Part shown: one piece after another, positions 1 to 8,046 of the stretch
Numbering within the stretch: position 1 is the first letter of the stretch
Layout of the letters: each line of letters begins with the position of its first letter
Source: UBA1479 sp002706405
Lineage (GTDB): Bacteria > Pseudomonadota > Alphaproteobacteria > Rhodospirillales > Casp-alpha2
DNA length: 64,000 nt
Assembly: GCA_963972255.1 (NCBI GenBank)
Contig: CAXATO010000001.1
Coordinates: 248,001 to 312,000, forward strand
Direction of reading: 5' to 3'
Made by a program: the position numbers and the translations under genes
The notes under the pieces: generated by a model
Told to the model about the DNA's origin: nothing
Seen by the model: only the letters and a program-made list of their open reading frames with translations
The model's database searches: none

Positions 1-435
1 GATGGCGACTACGCCCGCCAATCGGGACAGACCAGCGCCGCCGGCCATAAGTTCGACCTGATCGCCGACGCCGTGTGCAACGCCATCATCTTCGTCGGCC
101 TGGGCATCGGGCTGCGGGGCGGTGAATGGGGCATGCTGGCCATCCCCATGGGCGTTCTCGCCGGCGCGTCGGTGACCTTTATCCTGTGGATGGTCATGCG
201 CATGGAAAGCCTGGCGGGCGCGCGCAGCGCCGAACTGGGCTCGTTCATGGGATTCGATCCCGACGACGCCATCCTGGTTGCGCCGATTATGGTGCTTCTC
301 GGCTACCAGGAAGCGCTTCTGGTCGCGGCCACCATCGGCGCCCCCGGCTTTGCGCTGCTGTTTGCGGTGCAATGGGGGATCAAGTACCGGGCCCGCCGCC
401 GCGCCCTGGCCGAAGGCGGAAAGCCGGAGGAATGA
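1..435 (+). CDS. CDP-alcohol phosphatidyltransferase (3' part only)
   Basis: The gene enters from the left edge, so its start and the first Asp of the family motif are missing. The visible 144 residues open with the CDP-alcohol phosphotransferase signature: DG, two residues, AR, eight residues, G, three residues, D, three residues, D (residues 1-24), which binds metal and the CDP-alcohol. Hydrophobic stretches follow, as expected for this integral membrane family that joins a CDP-activated lipid or alcohol to an acceptor alcohol. The substrate cannot be told. The stop TGA overlaps the next start in ATGA, so it is probably co-translated with the HpnN-type exporter, which fits a role in envelope lipid synthesis. 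Confidence 0.85.
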   Translation, partial: DGDYARQSGQTSAAGHKFDLIADAVCNAIIFVGLGIGLRGGEWGMLAIPMGVLAGASVTFILWMVMRMESLAGARSAELGSFMGFDPDDAILVAPIMVLLGYQEALLVAATIGAPGFALLFAVQWGIKYRARRRALAEGGKPEE

Positions 436-3056
436 CCGAGGCCGCGGCCGCATTTCCGGGAACCTTGTTCCGAGCCTGGGTCGGCTTGGTCCGTCGTGGT
501 GCTTGGGCGGTCGTGCTGCTGTCCATCATCGGCGCCGGGCTGACGCTTTCCTATCTGCAGCGCAATCTGGCGATCCATACGGACACCACGGACATGCTGT
601 CCGCCGACCTGCCGTTCCGCAAAAACAACAGCACGGTCAATCGCCTGTTCCCGCAGTTGAGCGACAATATCCTGCTGGTCCTGGACGGTGCGGTGCCGGA
701 ACGGGTCGACCGTGCGGCGCGGGAATTTCGCGCTCGGCTTATGGCGCAGCCGCAAACCTTCGGCAGCCTGTTCGACCCGGAAGGGGATCCGTTCCTGCAA
801 GAGAACGGCCTGTTGTTCCTGGACGTGGCGGAACTGGAAGACCTGACCGGCCGCCTCGCCGAAGCGCAGCCCTTCCTCGCCAGCCTGTGGGGCGATGCCA
901 GTCTGGCGACCCTGTTCGACCTGCTGCGCCAGGGAATCGAACAGCAGCTTGACGGCAAGGCGCCGCCCGTGGCCCTGGCCAAGGTACTCAACCTGTTGGC
1001 CGATGTTGGTGAGAAGCGGGCCAAGGGCGAGGACGCGATCCTGTCCTGGCAGCGCCTGCTGGCCGGGGAAGATGACGCCGTGGCGCGGCGGTTCATCGTG
1101 CTAAAGCCGCCGCTGGATTTCGCTTCGCTGCAGCCGGCGGGCAAGCCGATCGCTGCCCTCAAGGATCTGCGCCGGGAATTGAAGCTGGACGGGGCGGGGG
1201 CCGTGCGCCTGCGCATCTCCGGCTCCGCCGCGCTGCAGCAGGATGAACTGAAAAGCGTCGAGCGCGGCATGGGCATGGCGGGGGCGCTGTCGTTTGTCCT
1301 GGTTCTGGCGTTGTTGATCCTCGGCCTGCGGTCGCTGCGCATGGTCATTGCCGTGCTGGCAACCCTGATCCTGGGCCTTGTCTGGACGGCCGGTTTCGCG
1401 ATCTGGGCGCTTGGAGCCCTCAACCTGATTTCCGTCGCCTTCGCCGTGCTGTTCATCGGGCTCAGCGTCGACTTCGGCATCCATTTCGCCTTGCGTTACC
1501 GGGAACACCGTGCCGGAGGCTTGGACAACGGCGCGGCGCTGGAGGCCACGGCGGCGGCGGGCGGCGGGGGGCTGACGCTTTGCGCCGTGGCGGCGGCCAT
1601 CGCCTTTTACTCCTTTTTGCCGACCGACTACGTGGGCCTCGCCGAGTTGGGCCTGATCGCGGGGTCCGGCATGTTCATCGCCCTGGCCGCGAACCTGACC
1701 GTGCTGCCCGCCCTGTTGACCCTGATGCCCGCCGCGGCGGGCCGCCGTGACGGTCATGTGGGATGGACCGATCGGGCGCGCCGCGCCCTGCAGGGCCATC
1801 CCCGTCGGGTGCTGATCGGGGCCGTGGTCGTGGCGGTTATCGGCTTGGCTGCCGTGCCCCAGGCGCGGTTCGATTTCGATCCCCTGAACCTGCAGGACCG
1901 GACCTTGGAATCGGTTGCCGTGGTCCACGAACTGGCGGCCGGGGAGGGGGCATCGACCTACAGCGCCACGGTGCTGGCCCCCGACGTGGCGGCGGCACGG
2001 GGCCTGGCGGAACAGCTCACGGCCTTGCCCGAGGTCAAGGGAGTCGCCTCGATCTTCAGCTTCGTGCCGGACGACCAGGAAGAAAAGGCCGAGATTGTCC
2101 GCGACTTGGCGCTGTTCATGCTGCCGTCGCTGGCGGCCGGCGGCGGGGCGGAGGACCGGGACGCGACGCGCCGCCGCACGGCGGCCGCCGAGTTGACCGC
2201 GGCCCTGGGCGGATTGGACAGCGCCAACGCGGGGCCGGATCTCGCCCGTGCGGCCGGGCGTCTGACGACGTTGCTGAAGACCCTCGACGATGCGGGCCTG
2301 GCCGGGCTGGAGCAGGGCCTTCTGGCCGTGTTCCCCGATGCCGTCGAACGCCTGCGCGGCAGTTTGAGTCCGACACCATTCACGCTGGCCGATCTGCCGG
2401 CGGACATCCGCGCGCGTTATGTCGCGCCGGACGGTCAGGCGCGGCTTGAGGTCATTCCCGCCGCCGACCTGCGGGACCCGGACGCCGTCGAGGCCTTTGT
2501 CGCGGCATTGCGCCAGGTCACGCCCGATGCCTCGGGCGCGCCGGTCACGATCTTTGAGGCGGGGCGGGCGGTGCTGTCGGCCTTTGTCCAGGCCGGGGCC
2601 ATCGCGGTGACCGCGATCCTGATCCTGCTCGGCCTGCTGCTGCGCCGGGTCAGCGACGTCGCCTTCGTCTTTGCCCCCCTTGGCCTGGCGGCGGTGCTGA
2701 CGGTGCTGTGTTCCGTCGCGTTCCAGGTGCCGTTCAACTTCGCCAACATCATCGTCTTGCCGCTGTTGTTCGGCCTCGGCGTCGCCAGCGGCATTCATCT
2801 GGTCCTGCGCGACCGCCAGGAACGCGCCGGCGGGTCGACGGCGACGGCGGGCGATGCCTTCGAAACCTCGACCCCCCGAGCGGTGCTGTTCAGTGCCCTC
2901 ACCACCATCGGCTCGTTCGGGTCGATCGCGTTATCCGGCCATCCCGGCACGGCCAGCATGGGCGTGCTGCTGACCATCGCCATTACCTTGACCCTGGTCT
3001 GTACGCTGGTCCTGTTGCCGGCGCTGCTTGCGCTGCGTGGCCGGAGGCGGACATGA
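432..3056 (+). CDS. hpnN: MMPL/RND family lipid exporter, HpnN-like
   Basis: An 874-residue inner-membrane protein, the usual length for HpnN, the hopanoid-associated RND transporter. One N-terminal membrane helix (about residues 18-38) is followed by an HTDT-x-DMLS-x-DLPFR segment near residues 47-62, characteristic of this family. A large periplasmic domain comes next, then a membrane block of several helices (about 280-435), a second periplasmic domain and a second block (about 715-870). This two-fold layout is typical of RND/MMPL pumps. HpnN is known to move hopanoids towards the outer membrane; that role here is inferred from the family and from the HpnM-like neighbours. Its start overlaps the upstream stop and its stop overlaps the next start, both as ATGA. 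No hopanoid biosynthesis enzyme is visible in the window. Confidence 0.8.
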   Translation: MTEAAAAFPGTLFRAWVGLVRRGAWAVVLLSIIGAGLTLSYLQRNLAIHTDTTDMLSADLPFRKNNSTVNRLFPQLSDNILLVLDGAVPERVDRAAREFRARLMAQPQTFGSLFDPEGDPFLQENGLLFLDVAELEDLTGRLAEAQPFLASLWGDASLATLFDLLRQGIEQQLDGKAPPVALAKVLNLLADVGEKRAKGEDAILSWQRLLAGEDDAVARRFIVLKPPLDFASLQPAGKPIAALKDLRRELKLDGAGAVRLRISGSAALQQDELKSVERGMGMAGALSFVLVLALLILGLRSLRMVIAVLATLILGLVWTAGFAIWALGALNLISVAFAVLFIGLSVDFGIHFALRYREHRAGGLDNGAALEATAAAGGGGLTLCAVAAAIAFYSFLPTDYVGLAELGLIAGSGMFIALAANLTVLPALLTLMPAAAGRRDGHVGWTDRARRALQGHPRRVLIGAVVVAVIGLAAVPQARFDFDPLNLQDRTLESVAVVHELAAGEGASTYSATVLAPDVAAARGLAEQLTALPEVKGVASIFSFVPDDQEEKAEIVRDLALFMLPSLAAGGGAEDRDATRRRTAAAELTAALGGLDSANAGPDLARAAGRLTTLLKTLDDAGLAGLEQGLLAVFPDAVERLRGSLSPTPFTLADLPADIRARYVAPDGQARLEVIPAADLRDPDAVEAFVAALRQVTPDASGAPVTIFEAGRAVLSAFVQAGAIAVTAILILLGLLLRRVSDVAFVFAPLGLAAVLTVLCSVAFQVPFNFANIIVLPLLFGLGVASGIHLVLRDRQERAGGSTATAGDAFETSTPRAVLFSALTTIGSFGSIALSGHPGTASMGVLLTIAITLTLVCTLVLLPALLALRGRRRT

Positions 3057-4102
3057 CCACTGCCGGCCGTCCCGTGACGCGGTTTCTCTCCTGGCTATAT
3101 ATCGGACTGGGGGTGGCGTTGTTGGCCTGGGTGGTTGCCGAGGTCGATTTCGATGCGGCCCTTGCCGCCGTTCTCGGCATGGGCTGGCAGGGGCTGGCGG
3201 CGGCGTTCGCGATTTACCTGGCCGCCTTCTACATCGATAGCCTGTCCTGGCATTTGGCTATTCTGCGCCTGCCCTTGACGCCTCGGTGGTCCTATATCGT
3301 GTGGCGGATTCGCATGGTCGGGGAGGCCTTTAACACGGTGCTGCCGGCCGGCGGGTTCGGCGGCGAGCCGATCAAGGCGGTGCTGCTGAAACGCCATCAC
3401 GCGGTCAGCTACCGCGAGGGCACGGCCTCGATCATTCTGGCGCGGACGGTGAACCTGATCGGGCTGGTCGTTTTCATGCTGGTCGGCCTGATCCTGTTGG
3501 CCGGGCATGAGATCGGCGGGCGCTACGGTCCCTTCGCGTTGGGCGGGTTTCTTTTTCTGACTTTCGGGGTCGGCGTTCTGTTTGCCGCCCAGAAATTCCG
3601 GGCGACGTCGCGCACGGGCACGCGACTGGGCCGCACGCGGATGGGGGCACGGCTCAATGCGGCGCTCGGTCATATCCACGATGTCGAGGATCGCTTGCAT
3701 CATTTCTATGCGGAACGGCCCGGGCGCTTCGTTCCCGCGGTGTTTCTCGCATTCACCAACTGGTTGGTCGGGGCGGCCGAAACTTATGCGATTCTCTATT
3801 TTCTTGGCCATCCGGTGACGTTGGGCGAGGCCCTCATCATCGAATCCGTGAACCAGATGGTGCGTGCCGCGACCTTTTTCGTGCCGGCCAATCTGGGAAC
3901 CCAGGACAGCGCGTTGATTGTCCTGGCCGGGGCGATTACCGGATCGCCTGAAACCGGTGTGGCCCTGGCGGCGGTCAAGCGCATTCGCGAAATCGTTTTC
4001 GTGATTTGGGGATTCGCACTGGGATCCATCTATTCCCTGCGCGGTTTGCTCAAATCCGCCGAGCAGGGGGGCGCCGATGAGAGCGACCGGCCGGCCGTCT
4101 GA
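3053..4102 (+). CDS. Flippase-like (YbhN/HpnL-type) integral membrane protein
   Basis: A 349-residue polytopic membrane protein with about seven to eight predicted helices. It carries the conserved patterns of the lysylphosphatidylglycerol synthase transmembrane (UPF0104, flippase-like) family: LPAGGFGGEPIKA near residues 98-110, and an ANLGTQDSA stretch near 280-288. The hopanoid-associated HpnL proteins belong to this superfamily. It is translationally coupled to the HpnN-like gene (ATGA overlap), so a part in lipid translocation is likely. The exact lipid is unknown. The downstream gene is on the other strand and ends only 7 bp away. Confidence 0.75.
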   Translation: MTTAGRPVTRFLSWLYIGLGVALLAWVVAEVDFDAALAAVLGMGWQGLAAAFAIYLAAFYIDSLSWHLAILRLPLTPRWSYIVWRIRMVGEAFNTVLPAGGFGGEPIKAVLLKRHHAVSYREGTASIILARTVNLIGLVVFMLVGLILLAGHEIGGRYGPFALGGFLFLTFGVGVLFAAQKFRATSRTGTRLGRTRMGARLNAALGHIHDVEDRLHHFYAERPGRFVPAVFLAFTNWLVGAAETYAILYFLGHPVTLGEALIIESVNQMVRAATFFVPANLGTQDSALIVLAGAITGSPETGVALAAVKRIREIVFVIWGFALGSIYSLRGLLKSAEQGGADESDRPAV

Positions 4103-4109
4103 GCCTTAT

Positions 4110-4748
4110 TCACCCGCCGAGCAGGGCCTTGGTCTTCGTTTGCAGTACCGCGGTCAGGGCCGGCAAGCCGTCTTTCACGATGCTTTTGAACTCGGAAATG
4201 TGTTTGGCAAGCTGGCTGATCGACGTCGTGCCGCGGCGCACCAGGACGTCATAGACGCCCCAACGCCCGTCCTTCAGCACCATCAGGTAGGTCAGGGTGA
4301 CCGGTTCTTCGCCAGTCAACTCCGTCTCCACCAGCACGGTGCCTTTCTGGGGACCCGGCTTTTGTCCGTGGTCGACAAAGGCCTGGCCGGACCAGCCGTC
4401 GAACTGGTTGGCATAGGTTCCGATGGTCCAGCGGCGGAATTCGTCGAGCAATGCCGCTTTTTCCGCCGGTGAGGCGGCTTTCCAGGGGCGCCGTCCGGCC
4501 GACTGGCGTACCGTCAGGTCAAGGTGGAAGGCGGCGTCCACGGCGGGTGCCAGGGCATCGAAACGGCCTTTAACGCCCAGCGCCTCCGCGCGCTTCATGA
4601 CGCTGAGCAACGTTTGGTGGAAGGCCGCGATCACGGCGCCGGCCTGACTGTCCGGATTGTCTCGCGGCGCCTGGGCGGCGGCGGGGGACATGACCGCAAG
4701 CAGCAGCACGATGGCGGCGAGGGCGGCGGATGTTAAATGGTGGCGCAT
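4110..4748 (-). CDS. HpnM/MlaC-like periplasmic lipid carrier (copy 2)
   Basis: A 212-residue secreted protein with a clear signal peptide (cleavage after AAAQA, about residue 27). The mature part has the Ttg2D/MlaC/HpnM pattern: SVMKRAEALGVKGRFDAL near the start, FRRWTIGTYANQFDGWSG in the middle, and GRWGVYDVLV followed by SISQLAKHISEF near the end. MlaC-type proteins ferry phospholipids across the periplasm; HpnM is the hopanoid-cluster member. It lies 76 bp downstream of a related gene on the same strand and converges with the flippase-like gene. The two minus-strand copies are probably one operon. Confidence 0.8.
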   Translation of the reverse strand: MRHHLTSAALAAIVLLLAVMSPAAAQAPRDNPDSQAGAVIAAFHQTLLSVMKRAEALGVKGRFDALAPAVDAAFHLDLTVRQSAGRRPWKAASPAEKAALLDEFRRWTIGTYANQFDGWSGQAFVDHGQKPGPQKGTVLVETELTGEEPVTLTYLMVLKDGRWGVYDVLVRRGTTSISQLAKHISEFKSIVKDGLPALTAVLQTKTKALLGG

Positions 4749-4824
4749 GAGCGAACACTTATGCCGGATTTCGCGGCCGCGCCAGGGGGGATGCCCTGAC
4801 GGCGTAAACTTATCTCGGGAAAAT

Positions 4825-5469
4825 CTACTTGCCGGCCTTGGCCGTGCGGTCGGATGCGAGGATTTCGTCCGCCTTGGCGTTCAACAGGCTGGTCAGCCCC
4901 GCAATTCCACTGTCCTGAAGAGTCCGCCGGTATTCGTCACGGCGTTTGAGGAGTTGAGAAATAGTGCCATCCAAGAGGACATCGATGATTCGCCAGTTTT
5001 CACCGAACTTGCGGACCCGATAGGTCAGTTTCACGTTCGAATCAGATTGGCGGACCAGTTCCGTTTCAACCAGAACGGAGCCGTCCTTGATCGGTCGTGT
5101 GCTGATCGTCTTGAACATCTCGCCGCTGTATCCGGAAAACAGCACGGCGAGCTCGCCCGCACCAATGCGCAGTGCCGCCTCGTTCAGCTTCTGACGGGCC
5201 TGTTTGTCGGCCTTGGACCAATATTCGCCGGACACGAAGCTGACCATCAAGGGCATGTGGAAATAGCGATCGAGCTGCGTCAGAAATCTGTTGTAACGAC
5301 CTGAAATACCAAGCGTTTCGCTTTCTTTCATGATGGAAAGAAGGTCATCGTGGAGTGCGTCCACGGTTGCCTTGGGCCCGTCGGCACGGACGACCGAAGG
5401 TGCCAGGGCAAGGACAACGAGTAGCCCTGCCAGCATGATTTTGACGGCCTGTTGGCGAAATGCGATCAT
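4825..5469 (-). CDS. HpnM/MlaC-like periplasmic lipid carrier (copy 1)
   Basis: A 214-residue secreted carrier of the same family as the next gene, with conserved blocks LLSIMKESETLGISGRY, FSGYSGEMF and NWRIIDVLLDGTISQL. The start was set at the ATG at 5469 because GGGAGG lies 11 bases upstream; the reading frame stays open further upstream, but that would add 26 residues ahead of the signal peptide. The signal sequence runs to about residue 29 (ending VVRA). It is the first gene of the minus-strand pair and is divergent from mlaA across 232 bp, which suggests shared regulation of two parts of one lipid pathway. Confidence 0.8.
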   Translation of the reverse strand: MIAFRQQAVKIMLAGLLVVLALAPSVVRADGPKATVDALHDDLLSIMKESETLGISGRYNRFLTQLDRYFHMPLMVSFVSGEYWSKADKQARQKLNEAALRIGAGELAVLFSGYSGEMFKTISTRPIKDGSVLVETELVRQSDSNVKLTYRVRKFGENWRIIDVLLDGTISQLLKRRDEYRRTLQDSGIAGLTSLLNAKADEILASDRTAKAGK

Positions 5470-5701
5470 ATTCTGTATGCCTCCCTGGTGTGCCAGGATA
5501 TGCATTTTCCCCTGTGGTTCAAGCACCCTAGTGTGACGTCGGAGCACACGCCGCCTTCACGATTTAGTTAGCGGTCAATGGTGAATAAATTACTTTGAAT
5601 CGGTTGCGAGGGGTGGCAACTTCACCTATTAATTCACGGCGGTACGCGACTTGCCACGGCAGGTCGAGGTGTCGCACAGGTTTAATCGGCCTCCGTAAGG
5701 G

Positions 5702-6613
5702 GTGGTCGTGACGAGGAAATGGGGCTGGGTTTTGACCGGTAGATTTCGAAATGTCGCGGTCGGCGCGGTTTTTGCGGCTGGCTTGTTCCTGGGAACGGCT
5801 CAGGCTGACGAACAAACGCGTGCGTTGTCGTTCCAGGATGAATTGGTCGCGCAATCGGACATCCAGCTGTCGCAGGCTGATGATACGGGTAATGACCCGT
5901 TGGAAAGCATGAATCGGGTCATCTTCTCCTTCAACGAAGGAGTCCAGGAAACGATTCTGCGTCCAATCGCCAATACCTACAATTCGACGGTCCCGGCGAC
6001 CGGTCGGCAGGCGTTGAAGAACATGTTCGACAACCTGTCGTCACCGATTACGTTCGTTAATGACGTGCTGCAGTTCGAATTCGAGCGCGCGCTGGTGACC
6101 TTCATGCGCACCTTCCTCAATTCCACCGTCGGCATGGCCGGCATGGCGGACATGGCTGCCGAGATGGGCTTCCAGAAGCATAGCGAAGATTTCGGCCAGA
6201 CCCTGGGCGTTTGGGGCGTGGGCGAAGGATTCTATGTGGTGCTGCCGATCCTCGGCCCGTCCAATCCGCGGGACGCGATCGGGCGCCTGTTGGTCGACAG
6301 CTATTTCGATCCGCTGGGCTACTATCTGGACAACATCGACGCGGATGAGGTCGATCTGGCGCTTGATGTCGTCGACGGTCTTCTGGAGTTCGCGGACGTG
6401 GTTGAGGAACTGGATCAGATCAAGAAGACCTCGGTCGATTATTACGCGGCGATCCGCTCGCTCTATCGTCAGAAGCGGAACGCGGAGATCTCCAACGGTC
6501 AGAACCTGGACCTGCCGCCGATTCCCGATCTGGCACCGGAAATTCGCAGCGAATTGCCGGCCGGTGAGGGCATGGATACGTCGTTCGCGAAGTTGGAACA
6601 GACCGTCCAGTAA
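5702..6613 (+). CDS. mlaA: MlaA/VacJ family outer-membrane lipid trafficking protein
   Basis: A 303-residue protein with the MlaA (VacJ) domain at about residues 62-250: DPLESMNRVIFSFNE, then RPIANTYNSTVP, the conserved FLNSTVG, and EDFGQTLGVWGVGEG with GPSNPRDAIG. MlaA sits in the outer membrane beside a porin and removes phospholipid from the outer leaflet, passing it to MlaC. The N-terminus has a Sec signal (about residues 14-36), but no lipobox cysteine, so unlike E. coli MlaA it would not be a lipoprotein. The start is a GTG at 5702 or 5708; AAGGGG at 5697-5702 favours the second. No ABC part (MlaFEDB) is present here. Confidence 0.85.
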   Translation: MVVTRKWGWVLTGRFRNVAVGAVFAAGLFLGTAQADEQTRALSFQDELVAQSDIQLSQADDTGNDPLESMNRVIFSFNEGVQETILRPIANTYNSTVPATGRQALKNMFDNLSSPITFVNDVLQFEFERALVTFMRTFLNSTVGMAGMADMAAEMGFQKHSEDFGQTLGVWGVGEGFYVVLPILGPSNPRDAIGRLLVDSYFDPLGYYLDNIDADEVDLALDVVDGLLEFADVVEELDQIKKTSVDYYAAIRSLYRQKRNAEISNGQNLDLPPIPDLAPEIRSELPAGEGMDTSFAKLEQTVQ

Positions 6614-6643
6614 TCGCTCGCCCCCCCGTGGGCTCCTCAAAAT

Positions 6644-6675
6644 CTTGAAATTTTCAGCGATTCCCGCTATATTCA
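6644..6675 (+). promoter_or_regulatory. Strong promoter of rpoH leader, sigma70- and RpoH-like
   Basis: TTGAAA (6645-6650), a 17-base spacer and TATATT (6668-6673) make a near-ideal housekeeping promoter. The same bases also read as a heat-shock promoter: CTTG at 6644-6647, an 18-base gap, then a match to the alphaproteobacterial RpoH -10 consensus CyTATnTnnG (8 of 10 positions). An overlapping promoter would allow RpoH to drive its own gene. The start point would fall near 6680, giving a leader of about 340 bases. Confidence 0.6.
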
Positions 6676-6678
6676 CGA

Positions 6679-6703
6679 GGTTGGTGCCCATATGGGGCCA
6701 ACC
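6679..6703 (+). promoter_or_regulatory. Inverted repeat at the 5' end of the rpoH leader
   Basis: GGTTGG (6679-6684) pairs with CCAACC (6698-6703) around an inner CCCATATGGG palindrome (6687-6696). It begins almost exactly where transcription from the upstream promoter should start. It could be an mRNA-protecting 5' hairpin or an operator; the sequence does not decide between these. Confidence 0.4.
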
Positions 6704-6800
6704 CCGAACTGTCCGGCTGAACGGCGGGCAGGATGGGCGATGCGACCGAAGGGTCGTTCACGTCTAAAGACGCCATATTGCTTCATGAGGAGGATAAGGC

Positions 6801-6941
6801 ATGAGTACGTACCTGTGCGTTGAACGCACGATCCCATCTTTCCCTGCATCTGGATTTGCGTCCGCGTTTGCGGATTGCAGCGGTGTTTGCGTGCCGCTCG
6901 GCGTCGGGACATGCCCAAAGCATGCCCCCGACCTGCCATAG
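6801..6941 (+). CDS. Putative 46-residue small ORF in the rpoH leader
   Basis: An ATG at 6801 is preceded by a perfect AGGAGG at 6788-6793 with a 7-base spacer, one of the best ribosome-binding sites in the window. The frame runs 46 codons to TAG at 6939-6941 and ends 80 bases before rpoH. The peptide has four cysteines (residues 6, 26, 30, 38) and no recognisable family. It may be a leader peptide that couples translation to rpoH expression, or a small protein. Against it: codon use is not strongly gene-like. Confidence 0.4.
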   Translation: MSTYLCVERTIPSFPASGFASAFADCSGVCVPLGVGTCPKHAPDLP

Positions 6942-6981
6942 AGCCGCCGTATTCCAAATCTAGAACTCCAATCATGTCCTT

Positions 6982-7000
6982 GGGCGGTGTCACACCGCCC
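6982..7000 (+). promoter_or_regulatory. Hairpin just upstream of rpoH start
   Basis: GGGCGGTG (6982-6989) and CACCGCCC (6993-7000) form an 8-bp stem with a TCA loop, 21 bases before the rpoH ATG. There is no T run, so it is not a typical terminator. Its place beside the ribosome-binding region suggests control of translation; rpoH messages are regulated by temperature-sensitive structure in other proteobacteria. Confidence 0.45.
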
Positions 7001-7021
7001 CAACAGCGGGAAGAAGAGAAA

Positions 7022-7906
7022 ATGACAACGATCACATTACCTGCCGTCCCGACCGAAGGAGGCCTGAGCCAGTATTTTCGTGAAATCTGGAAGTTCCCCT
7101 TATTGGAAAAGGAAGAGGAGCAGATGCTGGCGCTGCGCTTGGCTGAGCACGGCGACGTTGATGCGGCCCACAAGCTGGTGACCTCGCATTTGCGCCTCGT
7201 CGCCAAGATCGCCATGGGCTATCGGGGATATGGCCTGCCGGTCGCGGATTTGATTTCCGAGGGCAACATCGGCCTGATGAAGGCCGTCAAGAAGTTCGAG
7301 CCCGAACGCGGGTTCCGGCTGTCCACCTATGCCATGTGGTGGATCAAGGCGGCAATTACCGAATACATTCTGAAGTCCTGGTCCCTGGTCAAGATGGGTA
7401 CCGTGGCGTCGCAGAAGAAACTGTTCTTCAGCCTGCGCAGCCTCAAGGGCCGCCTCAAGATCCTGGATTCGGGCGAACTGAACCCCGAAGATGCCAAGCG
7501 CCTGTCCGATGAGGTTGGTGTATCGGTTGACGACATCACCTACATGAACCGTCGTCTGGCGGCCCGGGATTTCTCCCTGAACGCGCCGGTGACCATGGAC
7601 GAGGGGGCTGTCGAGTTCCAGGATACCCTGGTCGACGACCGCCCGAGCCCGGAAGCCATGTTCGGCGACACGGAAGAAGGCAACTTCCGCCGGACCCTGG
7701 TTCAGGAAGCCATGGCGGCTCTGCCCAAGCGCGAGCGCGAGATCTTCGTCGAGCGCCGCCTGTCGGACGAGCCCGCGACCCTCGAGGACCTGGGTGGTCA
7801 ATACGGCATCAGCCGCGAACGTGTGCGCCAGCTTGAAAACCGGGCCTTTGAGAAGGTCCAGAAGCACGTGGCCCGCGCGCTTTCGGAAACCTCCGCCGCC
7901 GTTTAG
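7022..7906 (+). CDS. rpoH: RNA polymerase heat-shock sigma factor RpoH (sigma 32)
   Basis: A 294-residue sigma factor of normal RpoH length. Region 1.2/2 starts at about residue 15; region 2.4 (STYAMWWIKAAITEYIL) is near 100-120. The RpoH-specific box QKKLFFSLR, needed for tight core binding and chaperone control, is at about 138-146. Region 4 with its helix-turn-helix (EDLGGQYGISRERVRQLE) lies at about 255-280. RpoH directs transcription of chaperone and protease genes after heat or membrane stress. The ATG at 7022 was taken because it opens the conserved N-terminus. A 408-base leader separates it from mlaA. Another heat-shock-type gene, htpX, is at 51455. Confidence 0.97.
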   Translation: MTTITLPAVPTEGGLSQYFREIWKFPLLEKEEEQMLALRLAEHGDVDAAHKLVTSHLRLVAKIAMGYRGYGLPVADLISEGNIGLMKAVKKFEPERGFRLSTYAMWWIKAAITEYILKSWSLVKMGTVASQKKLFFSLRSLKGRLKILDSGELNPEDAKRLSDEVGVSVDDITYMNRRLAARDFSLNAPVTMDEGAVEFQDTLVDDRPSPEAMFGDTEEGNFRRTLVQEAMAALPKREREIFVERRLSDEPATLEDLGGQYGISRERVRQLENRAFEKVQKHVARALSETSAAV

Positions 7907-7947
7907 ACGGCACGGCCCGACAGGGCCCGCGCCGACCGAGCCTTGCG

Positions 7948-7990
7948 CACCCGGCGCCGCTGATACGCGGCGCCGGGTGATTGCTTTCGG
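7948..7990 (+). terminator. Terminator-like hairpin after rpoH
   Basis: A perfect 13-bp GC-rich stem, CACCCGGCGCCGC (7948-7960) with GCGGCGCCGGGTG (7967-7979) and a 6-base loop, begins 42 bases after the rpoH stop. Only a short TTT is present in the downstream ATTGCTTTC, so termination may be partial. Confidence 0.6.
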
Positions 7991-8046
7991 GTGATCTGCT
8001 AGTCTTCGCGCAGACCGCCCGATTTCGCCTGGGGATGCCTGCGGCC

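Noticed and set aside
1101..2798. Very long open frames antisense to hpnN and to many other genes
   Set aside because: GC-rich codon bias leaves long shadow frames; none has a family motif or ribosome-binding site, while the sense genes do.
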